The position numbers and the translations under genes are program-made. The notes under the pieces are model-generated. The model was not told the DNA's origin. It ran no database searches and saw nothing but the letters and a program-made list of their open reading frames with translations. From Liolophura sinensis (Eukaryota > Mollusca > Polyplacophora > Chitonida > Chitonidae), in the NCBI RefSeq assembly GCF_032854445.1, contig NC_088302.1, positions 29,357,979 to 29,421,978 of the forward strand: a DNA stretch of 64,000 nucleotides, given 5' to 3'. This document shows positions 50,173 to 61,130 of the stretch, one piece after another. The stretch's first letter is position 1. Every line of letters begins with the position of its first letter.

Positions 50173-51020
50173 GTATTTTCATTTAAGCCCCAAAAAAGCC
50201 TTGAATATTATAAATAAAATATTCATTACCTTAACGAAAATAATGAGAGCCATACGGCATTGTTCTCCGTGATATGCTGGTTTGGTAGAAGCGCGTCTCC
50301 GCCTTGGTGTTAAAATCATGCATATGGAAAAGAAAATTGTTTTAGGTTAAACTGCTGTGGAACCAAAACGTGCAGATTAAGAACAGTCTAGTTGGCCTCG
50401 GTGGAATAAATATAACGTACAATGCATCCTGCTCCATTTTATTTCGACTGTGAGTTACGACCAGTGTGTTCTTAAGATTTGTGAAAGTGAAGCAGAGCTA
50501 AACAATGAAATAAGGATCAGCATAAAGACAGCATAAATTATGAGTAAAAATACATTCATTTATTTTTTTTAGATTTTTTGAGAGTGTTGAAAGGCATTCA
50601 AATATTTGAAAACTATGTTGGGCTTTATGAGGCATAATGGCGGTATCTAGGAACTCTGACGTCACTTCACCTTTTCACTGATGTTCACCAGAAGGAAAGA
50701 ATATTTGAGGACATTATTTCAGTAATCTTTCACTCATGGGTAAAAAGAGTAATTCCAACTTCCTGTGTCGTGATTGGAGTTCAAAAAACTTCCTGTGATG
50801 TCAAAGTTCCTAACCACTGATAGTATGGTCCATAAACCCCGTCTTAGAGGTCAAACGTTTGAGCGCCTTTAACCCTTTTCACAAAAATCTAAAGAAGTAA
50901 ATGAAAGTATATTTATGCATAATTTTAAATGGTCTACTTAGTGATGCCTACTTCGATATTTAGAGGTTTTTTCCTTTAAGACTGTGAGTTACGAACAGTT
51001 GATCATGCTATGCTTTGTCT
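50173..51020. other. Unannotated sequence
   Basis: No gene or repeat recognised. A TGACGTCA octamer at 50657-50664 follows an ATGGCGG word at about 50637. Confidence 0.5.
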
Positions 51021-51113
51021 ATTTTATTTATTTGATTGGTTTACGCCTTACTCAAGATTATTTCACTTGAAAGACAGGAGCCAGCATTATGATGGGAAAA
51101 ACCACGGCCCGGC
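51021..51113 (-). mobile_element. SINE family A, 3' fragment
   Basis: TTTTATTTATTTGATTGG, TTTACGCCTTACTCAAGATT, ATTTCACTTGAAAGACAGGA, GCCAGCATTATGATGGG and a worn CCACGGCCCGG block match the 3' part of family A on the minus strand. It lies about 240 bp from a near-full-length copy in the same orientation. Confidence 0.82.
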
Positions 51114-51351
51114 GTAAACTGACAACAACATTTAACTGAGCATGTTATAACGGTTTGATTTTTGTTACAACTGAGTTACTAACAGTATTCCCTATACCAT
51201 ATCTGGTATGTGTGAGGTTTCTATTAAAGATCCGATTATGGATATACGGTCATCTGTCTCTGTGAGCCGGTCATTCTTTTTGGTTGGAAAGTCGACCGAC
51301 TGTCGAGAGAGGGCAAAATGAGTTGATAATGTTTTGATCTTTTTTTTTTTT
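51114..51351. other. Unannotated sequence
   Basis: No feature apart from a poly-T run (51340-51353) next to the following SINE. Confidence 0.5.
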
Positions 51352-51595
51352 TTAACTTTATTTGTGTTTTACGCCGTACTCATAAATATTACACATATAC
51401 GACACGGGCCAGCATTATGGTGGGAGGAAACCGGGCAGAGCCCGGAGGAATCCCACGACCATCCGCAAGGTGATGATAGACCTTCCAATGTACGGCCAGA
51501 GAGGAAGCCAGCATGGGCTGAACTGGGCTGAACTTGAACTCCCAGAGACCGCATTGCATGGTGACACCTCCCCCCCACCTCGGTCATGGAGGCAC
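51352..51595 (-). mobile_element. SINE family A, near full length
   Basis: Minus-strand order: TTTATTTGTGTTTTACGCCG, TACTCATAAATATTACACAT, CGGGCCAGCATTATGGTGGG, AGGAAACCGGGCAGAGCCCG, ATCCCACGACCATCCGCAAG, GGCCAGAGAGGAAGCCAGCA, then a small duplication of GGGCTGAACT and the head CGCATTGCATGG with CCTCGGTCATGGAGGCAC. The 154-codon minus-strand frame across it is read through the SINE and is not a gene. Confidence 0.88.
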
Positions 51596-53462
51596 CCTTT
51601 TTTTCAAACCAGTGACCAAAAGCTAGCTGGCAATGTTTTTTCTCGGGGTTGGAGCAAAAGTAGTATAGAGTTGTGTCAAGCGTGTGAATTTGGTTATGGC
51701 TGTATCCGGACATCAGGTCTATTTGGTGACAGGTAACACTTTTGTTTTGTGTCATCCAATACGGAAAAAAGTCAACACGGAATACGAATGCCTGTGCAAT
51801 TGCGCCGAATAAACGTATTTCAGTCATCTTCAACCGTCAGCTTTATCGTTAACCAGAGTCATTGGGTTGTCATCACAATAAATGTTACAACACAACATGC
51901 TGAGTAATCCTTCACCTGTGACCTCTAACAAATTGAACTTAACATAACTGCAATTTTTTTTTACCTAATTCAGTTTAAGCCATTGTGCTAGAAGACGTAA
52001 AAGCTGCGACTATTTAGGCATTTACCTAAACCGCTAGAATAAAGCTCCAACTGAGGTAAACTGACAAGAGGCCAGTGTAACCATTCGCCAACTGTTATAC
52101 TGTCGTCGCTGCTTTGATTTTACTCTTCATGGATTTATTTTTTCTTCTATTAAACAATGTGTAGCTAATACAATTAAGTCATATTTTTATTGATTCTGTT
52201 CGATAAAGCGTCTTGGCAAAACTTATCTAAAGTTGTCATGTTTTCGTGTTCATTTCGTATCATACAAGCTATGACCAAAGGTGACACTGTTTATGATGAC
52301 GCTTAAGTTCATTTGAGGTACAATGGAATCTGTCGTATCAACTTTTGGAATACACTACAAAATGGTGAAAATTTACTGAGACAAATGGCGCCATGTGAAC
52401 TGAGCTAAATACGTCGTATAAGCTTCACAAAGCACTTTGTATGAATTCGTTATTTCACTATATAAAGATGAATAGTTTCTCTTTCATGAAAGCGAACATT
52501 TCCCCATAAATTTAGTGTTAACTGCTAAAACGTAACACTCTGGTGTGTCTTACTTGGGACATTAAATGAGCGTCTGAATGACTTCGCGTTGATGTAATGG
52601 ATGAAAACAAAATTTGTGGACATGAAAGACATGACAGCGTGACACTGTGATTTCTAGGCACGGTTTGTCTGTCTCTATAAGGTATTTTCTCAAACGAAGG
52701 CGCTTATCTCCCGGCTTTAGCAATCGACGGAGAAACAAACAAATGCTATTTTTGGTTTTCAATTTCCGACGAAGAACTATGGTATCACGTCAAAGCGTGA
52801 AGCGCCCGATAGTACTTGTCATCTAGGGGCGCTCTTGTGACACTCAGACGGATTCAGAGCTCTCTGAGGCATTGTCCTCAGGATGAAATATAAGTGTTAT
52901 CCAACAGCTGACGATGAAGGTTGTGACAGGGCGCAATTTAAAGAGACAAACATTCGCGACAAATGATGATGTAGGTGACCGTCTATTGCCAAATCTCAGT
53001 TGAAAAAACGGACACTATAGCAAGCGAATTATATAAAGAACACGCCTGAATGGACCAGATAATGTTACTGACAGGGAGTTTTGAGTCGTAAATCCCATCG
53101 AGTATGTTGTTTAAGGATAACGCCAATTGTATAAAAAATGGTTGATCATTATACTATTGATAACATGCGTGGCAGATCAATCCTGAACCAAACGAGGAGC
53201 ATGCCCCGGCAATTGCAAGCGCCAAAGGCATAAACTAAAATCATCACTCTGAAAGCCATTTTTTATTCTGGCATGATAAGTGTTTTTGCATTGCCATGCC
53301 GAGCTCTGCAGCAACAATTCACTTTATGGGTTGGTTTTATCTGTGGTCTGGATTGTTTAGTCAAGTTTAAGTGCAGAAATTATAGAGACCATTAGTTAAA
53401 AGTTACAAGTTGCAACTTCTAACTTCAGACTAGAATTAATTCCCCTTTTGTAGTTTGAGGAT
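51596..53462. other. Unannotated sequence
   Basis: No gene or repeat is recognised. A related degenerate hairpin centred on AAGTTGCAACTT near 53410 precedes the perfect one below. Confidence 0.5.
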
Positions 53463-53491
53463 AGAAGTTACAAGTTGAACTTGTAACTTCT
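53463..53491. repeat. 29-nt perfect hairpin palindrome
   Basis: AGAAGTTACAAGTT, one G, then AACTTGTAACTTCT form a stem of 14 pairs with a 1-nt centre. About 60 bp upstream the same words recur less perfectly (AAAGTTACAAGTTGCAACTT, CTAACTTC), so it is a duplicated palindromic motif. Confidence 0.75.
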
Positions 53492-54234
53492 GACACTTCT
53501 GGACTATGTATGTAAACGTACTGGCAAGCTCGTCCGGTTGATAGACATAGACATAGAATACTCAAGGCAAACCACCAAATTACGTTAGATTTATGTTAAT
53601 TGCGAGATGTTGAAAATTTTGTAAATCTGGTAAATTTAGCGTTAAGTGTAAAGTGTTGCTGGCAGTACCGTGTGTATTTAGTTATTTGGTAAGTTTTTAA
53701 ATCCATGTAGATTGTTTCATTTGTCCAACGCTTCTCAAGTTTTGGTTGAGGAACACTAGGGAGAGAACACTACTGTTCCTTACTGAGGCAGACTATACCA
53801 CTTTGTCAGCGAGGACCATATAATTGCAACAAGCCGATTTGACAAATTAATACAGACGAGAAACTCTACAAAAACAGGCGTCGAATAAGGCATTAACGGA
53901 AAGGACAACGAAATGTTTGGGAAGAGCGGTTGAAACAACCCTGTATGCCCATGGCCTTTTTTTATCTGACGTGTTTGTCAATTCTCAAAGTCATCATTTA
54001 ATCTGGAATTCTAACGAGGTCATAGCATTTGATACCATGTTAGAGAAATCCACAAGTACCCAACGAGCTAAAATGTATTTCGCCATTCGATTGACATCAG
54101 CGGAAACAGCTGTGATCTAGGCTGATGGTAATATCTCGCGCCTGATTGATTCAAATTGATAGAAAGGCGATACTTTCGATCTTTATACTTCATCGATGCA
54201 TATATACATATGGATGATGGCTGATGGTGGCCAT
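53492..54234. other. Unannotated sequence
   Basis: No feature recognised. Confidence 0.5.
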
Positions 54235-54372
54235 CGTGCTCTTGCGCCCTCGCGAGGGGCACGGATCCGTGCCTTTCCGCGTCCTCCGCGGTAGGTCCCG
54301 GTTTAATTATAACGGTGTCCCAGCGACCTTCGCTCCTTCGACGCCTTTCGCGATCTTTGCAAAGGTTAGATT
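54235..54372. other. GC-rich patch with adjacent palindromes
   Basis: In AT-rich surroundings this stretch has two abutting perfect palindromes, CCCTCGCGAGGG (54247-54258) and GCACGGATCCGTGC (54259-54272). They are followed by CGCGTCCTCCGCGG and a run of TTCG words (CCTTCGCTCCTTCGACGCC, TTTCGCGATC). The composition differs sharply from its neighbours, as in a small inserted element. No coding frame or tRNA fold is evident and I cannot name the family. Confidence 0.5.
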
Positions 54373-56281
54373 GGCATGAATGTCGCGGTTTTCGTAATGG
54401 ACTCTGTCAGCGATCATATATATAGTATATAGTATATGTATTTTCTTTTAAAAGTGAACTGTCCCGGTATACAGTATATCCTAGAGGTATCTGAAACTTC
54501 GGAACCGAAGTGATTTAAAGAATTAAAATCGCTAGATGTTGTAAACAAAGAATTTCTTTCAAGACCAACACGCCGAGTATTATGCAACCTTGTATTTTAA
54601 ACACGCTTATCTGCCCTTGATGTCCCCCTAGTCTATGAAATCACTGTGGAGCGATGCCGTTTCGTGCGGCGATGAGTTGTGCTAATCGCACACAGAATTA
54701 CGATGGGATAAGGTTTCATGCCTTCCCAATGGACCCCTTCATGTGACAAAAAAATGGATAGTCGCCATACGACGAGACCATTTCCTTCCGAATAAGCCCT
54801 CAAATTATGCTCCAACGATTTTGAGGAGGCGTGTTTTGATCCAACTTACAGGCTAAAATGGGGTTTGAAATTGGACTCCAAAGTGGAATGGAAAGGGAAA
54901 ATACCCGATGACGGTTGAAACCGGAAGCAGTACATACTAGTTTCAACATTCCTGGTCACAAAAGCAGTTTTCTTGTCAAAAAACGATCAAATCCAATGTA
55001 ACCCACATTGCGCCTTTAAACCGCTGTTTAAAGCCTTTAGTACCACTGTTTGGTGACTCAAATCTGGCACACTAGCGCCATTCAAGGGCAGACAAGCGAT
55101 GTGAGTTTTTTTTCTAGGAATTTTTGGTGTTATTTTTTAATTTCTACAAGTAAAACAGCTCACCAGATGCATTTTTTGTTTTCATGTTTTTTTCCCCATA
55201 TCACAGGTATACCATTCAGTCGGGCAAAGTGAGAAATAAAACCGGACAGTTCACAAGTATTTTAGAATTTGAAGCCCTGTAGACTTTGTTTCTGGTAGAT
55301 TCGTTGTTCACACATACTGAACAATAAGGTACTCAGTTCTTTTCTCATACATCGCTACCCACCCATATCCCCACCCACCCCGGTTCCTATCGTAATGCAC
55401 CAAGCTGAACCACACCACAAACTCCAAGCATGATGTACGTCGAATGTGATTGATTGGTTTCTTTGTATGATTACATACATTTATGCAACCAAATGGCAGT
55501 ATCATTTCATTATACATTTTTGAACTTGGTGCTTGGAGATAATTGCTGAAGCCTTGATTGTATGCATTTCGGGTTCCCGCATAAGATTCTAATTTCAATG
55601 ACTTACACACGGCTTCAGTAGTTCAGTTTATGCAGGCTCTTTCGTCATACTTTACACATACATACTTTAATATAACATGTCTTGGTGACTTGTTATACAA
55701 GTCTACGGCCAATTCCCCACATAGCCGCCAGGTTGATGTCTTACAAATGCTTCAAGCCTTGGGGCGATTCTGAACAATATATTCTGTGTGTACGAAACCA
55801 CCTGGTTTACCAGTGGCACTAGTATGTAAATGGTGAGTTCCTACTACGTCGATTTGATAATTACGTGATGGCTTCAATTTTGGCGAGGGTAACCAACGTC
55901 TAAGACATTTGACTAATCTGCAGGATTGGAGTTAAGCAATAATTAAGGGCCCTGGAGGAGGAGATAAAAACTGTGGCACGAAAATACAGCGGTTAGATCG
56001 GGCGTGTTTATCGGTTCCACGAGAAAGGCACCAGTGGAAAGCGTTTTAAACTTTAAAGACAACCCTGTTTAATAGCCTTTTTAAAGGGTAAATGATGAAC
56101 GGACAATCGCTGATTGTGGGTTTGAGAAAATTCAGCTGTTTGCTAACCACATATCTTAACCTCATCAATATTGTAACAATACTGTGATAAAACAATGGCG
56201 TAGACTAATCTGGTATTTTTCACCATCCGTTTGTTGGTGGGTTTGGGGGATCTGTCGTACACGAACAGAAACTCTTTGTGT
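54373..56281. other. Unannotated sequence
   Basis: No gene or repeat is recognised. It includes a short TATATAGTA run at 54416-54440. Confidence 0.5.
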
Positions 56282-56388
56282 CTACACAACCAGCAACGTT
56301 TTTATGTCTGCAGAAACAGTACGTTTTTATGTCTACACAAAAAGTAACGTTTTATGTCTACACAGATAACAACGTTTTAGTGTTTACA
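56282..56388 (+). repeat. 25/26-bp minisatellite, four copies
   Basis: Units read CTACACAACCAGCAACGTTT, CTGCAGAAACAGTACGTTTT, CTACACAAAAAGTAACGTTT and CTACACAGATAACAACGTTT, each ending near TATGT or AGTGT. Copies differ by substitutions and 1-bp length changes. Confidence 0.85.
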
Positions 56389-57872
56389 CGCAGTTAGAAG
56401 AGGATGGTAACAGCGGCAAAAAAAATATGGTCCTTTACAGTGGTGACCAACCATACTTATAACCTTGATCGTATAAAATATCGTCGACTCTTTTTAATCT
56501 TATGAGATTAATGTTCACCTCCACTTTTTTATTCACCAGATTCATTTACATATACTAAATGTAAAATTCAGAGAATAACTGAACATGGGAAACACGAGGG
56601 TTCAGATATTTTCTAGGAGAAGACCTTTTACTTTACTTTTAAATTGTGATGTTGAAGTAATGGATTTAAGCGAAGGTGAGCGTTCATTCCATTCTCTGTG
56701 TGGCTGTGTGAAAAAAGGGTTGGTAGAGATTGTGGGGATTTGAGGTTGCTGGCCATAGAAAGTGGCCCCCAGCATATGCCTAACCCTATATCTGACCATG
56801 CAAGTTAAAACCCGAAGAATTTAAAACATTTGGCTCGCTGATAAATAACCATGTGTTTACTGGCGGAATATGTGAAAAACTGTCACCATAGAGACTACAG
56901 CCAGCTCTAGCAGAAATTATCTGTACCAGAAAATGTGGCCTCGGATCCCCATTAATTTTCCATAAACGACAATGTTAACGTCTAGTGCTGTAGCTCAGTC
57001 CCAAACATTCCGTGGCCAATAAGCTGTGGTGCATACCTGGCCCAGCTTGTGAGAAAGAAGCCATAAAAATCTTGACATAGGTTGACCGTCAAAATCTGGA
57101 CCTTTCCATGCCGGCAGCTGGGAGGCGTGCCTAGCAACGCCAAGGGGACGTCACTCGCAGCCTCATCACTACCTCACACCTTGTGTCCTCTCACCCAGAA
57201 TTTCAAACTTTCATCAATAAAGCTCATACCTCCTCAAAGTTTAGACAGTTTCCTGCATTTTAATACCAAGCATGCACCTGTGCACCAAAAATGGACGCCT
57301 GGGAGCAAAAAAAGACTTTATACCCTAAAATTCACAGAACTACAATCGTTCCTACCGAAAGACGGAAGTTGTAATGGGGGTCTGTGTCCATGTGGAACCT
57401 TACCCACCTTAAGTAATAAGGTTCTGAGCTGTGTTGTTTATTGTTCATTCCTACAACTGTGATTACGTTTTGTGGGCAAACTTGTAACGTATTACACTTT
57501 AATTACAAGAGAACAGTTTGTTCAGTTTGGGCGAGAGTCGTCATTGTGCAGGAGAAGGTTCCCCATTCGCAGTCAGCTAAATATGTACAGGGGTAATGAC
57601 CCTTTCACGACTTTGTCATTTGAAGCTACCGCGACTGTCCAGATATAATACTGTATCAACCTCTTTCCACTAAAATGAAAAGCAATACCACTCTTTGTGC
57701 GAAGGTCGTCTGATTTCCTTTGCCTATTTAAGCTGTGTGATATTGAATATTGAGGGCATTGTCGTCTAATATAATTGAAGATGCACAACATAATTACTAC
57801 GTCAGTGTGATAGCTGGCAAGTTGTCACACGTAAATGGTGAAATGTGGCCTCTTGTAATTTTACTTTAGTGA
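56389..57872. other. Unannotated sequence
   Basis: It holds the longest frame not explained by repeats (57082-57462, 126 codons, plus strand). That frame has no recognised domain, signal peptide or membrane segment, and I see no splice or promoter context to support it. Confidence 0.45.
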
Positions 57873-58018
57873 GTTATGTTCTAACTGTTCATGTAAAAAC
57901 TTAAATAGTACCCATTTACACGCCATGGCTTATTTTAATACGCATAATTAGGTAAAAACAATGCCGTGATGTTAATTGCAATTTATTAGACGTCACTGGT
58001 CTAGAATTACTCAAAACG
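57873..58018 (+). repeat. Unclassified dispersed repeat, copy 3
   Basis: Copy of the repeat at 50024: TTATGTTCTAACTGTTCATG, AAAACTTAAATAG, TTTACACGCCATGGCTTA, GCATAATTAGGTAAAAACAA, TGCCGTGATG, AATTGCAATTTATTAGACGT, CACTGGTCTAGAATTACTCA. Similarity ends sharply at both sides, which suggests a defined element. Confidence 0.65.
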
Positions 58019-58804
58019 ACTCTGTGTGAGTTAGGATCTTGGAATTAGCTTTCCGGAAGTTAACAGGATGACAAGGTGCTAGTTTTCATCGGCTACGTGT
58101 GATTGAACATTTACTAACATACTCAATGTTCTGGTTGTCTTCTTCATCCTGTGGGCTTTTATATCATCATTACGAACGTAGCATTTTTTGTCCGCTTGCC
58201 AGGCTCTAGAAGGGACGGAACGTTACGTCAGAAAGTTTAGCCAGGTGTGAATGTGTGTTTATTTCGTCAGTAAACTTCGCATAAGGTCAATATTCTTGAA
58301 CAAAGCACCTCAACATGAACCACACAGTTAAAAAACAAACCTATACCATTGTTCATTTTACTGGATAATGCGTGAAAAGAAAAAAATCCACACCTAACAC
58401 ATACATGTTGTGATCTGGGCAATCTAACTAGCGTTAAAGGCAAGTTGACTTTCAGCAATACAGTGTGCATATATAGGACATATACTCTTGATTTCATTTC
58501 TGAGTAGTTACGCCAAGGTTGGTGGTGTACCCCTGGCAATCATGTTTCTTCCACCCATGCTTTATGCCGCCATCATATATCCTAAATGGCCTAACATTTC
58601 AACCCAACAAATGCACTTTTGGAGGCAAATAAATATTAATTTTGGGGCTGAAACTTACATTTTCCCAGCAGGGTAGAAACCTACCGTCCAAACAAACCTG
58701 AAAACATCTGTTTAAATTCAGTACGACTATCACTCGGGCAAAAAGAGCAGCACAGTCATGGACGAAATTTTGGGTCATTTAGGGTAAGTGAAAAATTTAT
58801 GAGA
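58019..58804. other. Unannotated sequence
   Basis: No feature recognised. Confidence 0.5.
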
Positions 58805-58925
58805 ATGGCGTTATTTATTTAACTGATAGGTGTTTTATGTCGTACATAGTATGGCGTTATTTATTTAATTGATTGGTGTTTTACGCCGTACTCAGTATGG
58901 CGTTAAGCAACAATCAAATACATAA
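58805..58925. mobile_element. Rearranged SINE family A tails
   Basis: A 46-bp segment beginning ATGGCGTTATTTATTTAA and containing GTGTTTTAYGYCGTAC (a minus-strand family A tail) is present twice in tandem (58805-58850, 58851-58896). A plus-strand-like tail follows directly: AGTATGGCGTTAAGCAACAA and TCAAATACATAAA. The result is a tail-to-tail arrangement of fragments with no body. Confidence 0.7.
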
Positions 58926-59611
58926 ATTATAAATCTTACTTTGCCGATATAAAACTGTTGACAGCATAGCGACTAAGCATGAGTTGTTACACAAGCTGAA
59001 AAGAAAAGCAGAAGTTTGGCATAAAATATTCCTAAGTAACATGTCACCTAAATTCAGATATAATGAATTTCCTGTCAGTGATGATTGATTTACATGGAAT
59101 GTACACAGTATTACTTTACTGAAGAAATTGGTAACATCCTGAGGGTAGCATTCACTATGTGGGAATCCTGGTGAGCTCCGAAATGTCAATGTTTCAAAAA
59201 TGTCCACCTCCGTTGCTTTTATCTCTGTACATTATACCACGCTCGAAATTCTCGAAAATACATGGGCGGAGAGATCGGAACAAAAAGGTTAATTGCCTGA
59301 CATGTAATTCCTCACAGCCTACGCGCACGTTTATGTGGTATCTATCTTCAAAGATCAAATAGCAGCTGTGTCTTCCAGGACTTCGTTCTCAGCGGGTTAG
59401 CCGGGTACATTTTGTATGGCTTAATGTATACATTGCACAGTTTTGTCATTGATCACGATGACAGCGAATTGTTGTCATTCGCTTTCCAGACACATTTAAA
59501 GACATTCCTTATGATGGAGAGAAAACATCGATACATGGTGTTATATTTAGTATATGATGTGATATATCTACTTACTATGGCGGTATAACTCTAATCGGTT
59601 GTATAAGTGTA
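58926..59611. other. Unannotated sequence
   Basis: No feature recognised. Confidence 0.5.
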
Positions 59612-59906
59612 CTTACTTATTTACGCATTACGCAATAATTTTTTACTTATACGGTATTGGTCAGATTTATGGGGTAAATCTAGGAGGTAAATCACTGACG
59701 TTCGGCAAGATACTGACAAACTTTCCCACGTATGACGTGCAGATTTGCTCTCCATTTTGCTGGAAGAGAAGTTGTTTTCAGCAAAGGTTAGGCTTCGCAA
59801 GAGGCGACCACGACTGCGCACAGTCACCCAGATACACGAACAGTACAGAGGGGGTGTGGGCGAATGTAGGTTCCCTGTCCCAGGCCGGGATTGAATCCAC
59901 ACATCT
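59612..59906 (-). mobile_element. SINE family D, long copy
   Basis: On the minus strand it starts with a family A-like tail (TTTACGCATTACGCAATAAT, TTTTACTTATACGG). The body is distinct: GGTCAGATTTATGGGGTAAA, CACTGACGTTCGGCAAGATA, TTTCCCACGTATGACGTGCA. It ends with a B-box-like CCGGGATTGAATCCACAC near 59884. An A box is not clear. The 168-codon frame that crosses this element and its neighbour is repeat-derived. Confidence 0.7.
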
Positions 59907-59917
59907 TGTGCGTTATG

Positions 59918-60140
59918 TTATTTATTTATTTATTTATTTATTTATTTCATTGGTGTTTTACGCCGTACTCAAGAATATTTCACTTATACGAAGGCGGCTA
60001 GCATTATGGTGGTCGGAAACCGGGCAGAACCCGGGGGAAACCCACGACCATCCGCAGTTTGCTGACAGACCTTCTCACTTACGGCCGGAGAGAAAGCCAG
60101 CATGAGCTGGACTTGAGCTCACAGCGACCACATTGGTGCC
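59918..60140 (-). mobile_element. SINE family A, 5'-truncated, inserted next to SINE D
   Basis: The tail is a long TTTA repeat, followed by TTGGTGTTTTACGCCGTACT, CAAGAATATTTCACTTATAC, GAAGGCGGCTAGCATTATGG, AACCGGGCAGAACCCGGGGG, CCCACGACCATCCGCAGTTT and ATGAGCTGGACTTGAGCTCA. The head is missing. TGTGCGTTATG (59907-59917) and TGTGCGTTGTG (60141-60151) are 11-bp flanking repeats with one mismatch. Confidence 0.92.
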
Positions 60141-60151
60141 TGTGCGTTGTG

Positions 60152-60776
60152 GTTTTAGATAGGTCACCTTATCACTGTGCCATGTTCCCCTCCCTATATT
60201 GCAGCCATGACTATCCTAATGACTTCTTTTGTAAACCTTTCCTCTTTATCACACGTGTGTGCTTTGAGCACTTGTTTATCAAGCACCTGATTATTGCAGT
60301 GAATATACTTAATAGTTAGGAAAAGTTTCAGCCCTGTTCAGCCACAACCAAAATTTTCTTAATGTTATAAACATTAAACACTTAAAAACAGCGTCAGCGT
60401 GTCGTGCAATATTCCTGTCTGAAGATAGTGTATCAAAACACAAATTAAAAAATAAATAGTCAGACATAACGAAAACAGGAAAACGATACAAAGAAATTAA
60501 TATCTCACATTAATTATTGGTAGAGAACTATGTTACGTCTGGAACAGATTTCTAAGTTTAGAAAAAGTCCTAAAGCGTTTGGCGCATGCGTGGTCAATTG
60601 GATGTCATGTCCAGAATATCAACTGTCTTTTCTGCATCACTGAAAACTGATGACTGTTTTTCTCTTACATGTTACAAGATTTATTTGCTGTCCTCATGTT
60701 ATTTTTTTACATAGAACTTTGGGAACTGGTATAATGACTTATTTTGTAAATGTGTTCTTCGAATATAACTTGGAAT
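60152..60776. other. Unannotated sequence
   Basis: No feature recognised. Confidence 0.5.
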
Positions 60777-60840
60777 CCACCTTTCCCTCCCCCCACGCCC
60801 CCCCCCCCCCCCCACCTCAACTCCATCTCTCCCCTCTTCA
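60777..60840. repeat. Polypyrimidine tract with 16-C run
   Basis: Nearly all C and T, with CCTCCCCCCACG followed by 16 C (60798-60813) and CTCCATCTCTCCCCTCTTC. The pro-rich frames at 60650-60959 are its translation. The other strand could form a G-quadruplex. Confidence 0.88.
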
Positions 60841-60864
60841 TTACTTGCATGAGTGGTATATGTA

Positions 60865-61130
60865 TGTCGAGCTTAATACTTAGGTATATAGGTACACGAA
60901 TATCGGGCTTGGTGTTTAGATATATGGATGCGTATATGAATGTCGGACTTGGTGTTTAGATATATGGATGCGTATATGAATGTCGGACTTGGTGTTTAGA
61001 TATATGGATGCGTATATGAATGTCGGACTTGGTGCTTAGATATATGTATGCGTATACAAATGTCGGCCTTGGTGCTTAGATATATGTATACATATATACG
61101 AATATCAAGATTGATACTTACATATATAGG
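60865..61130 (+). repeat. 40-bp minisatellite, about 6-7 copies
   Basis: The unit is TGTCGGACTTGGTGTTTAGA plus TATATGGATGCGTATATGAA. The central copies are almost identical and the outer ones are diverged (GCTTAATACTTAGGTATATA at the left, ATCAAGATTGATACTTACAT at the right), as expected when an array grows from its middle. It is unrelated to the 40-bp array at 10.5-12.3 kb. Confidence 0.93.

Noticed and set aside
51369-51833. 154-codon minus-strand frame
   Set aside because: Its C-terminal half is the family A SINE at 51352-51595 and the rest has no recognised motif.
52815-52835. CTCF-like CATCTAGGGGCGCT
   Set aside because: The core lacks one G of the AGRKGGC pattern, and a single weak match is not evidence.
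57082-57462. 126-codon plus-strand frame
   Set aside because: It is not repeat-derived as far as I can see, but it has no domain, no start context and no partner exon. A frame of this length is expected by chance in 64 kb.
59599-60105. 168-codon frame, the longest in the window
   Set aside because: It runs through SINE D and SINE A, and part of it is the standard reading of the family A tail (VFYAVLKNISLIRRR-like), which recurs in other copies.
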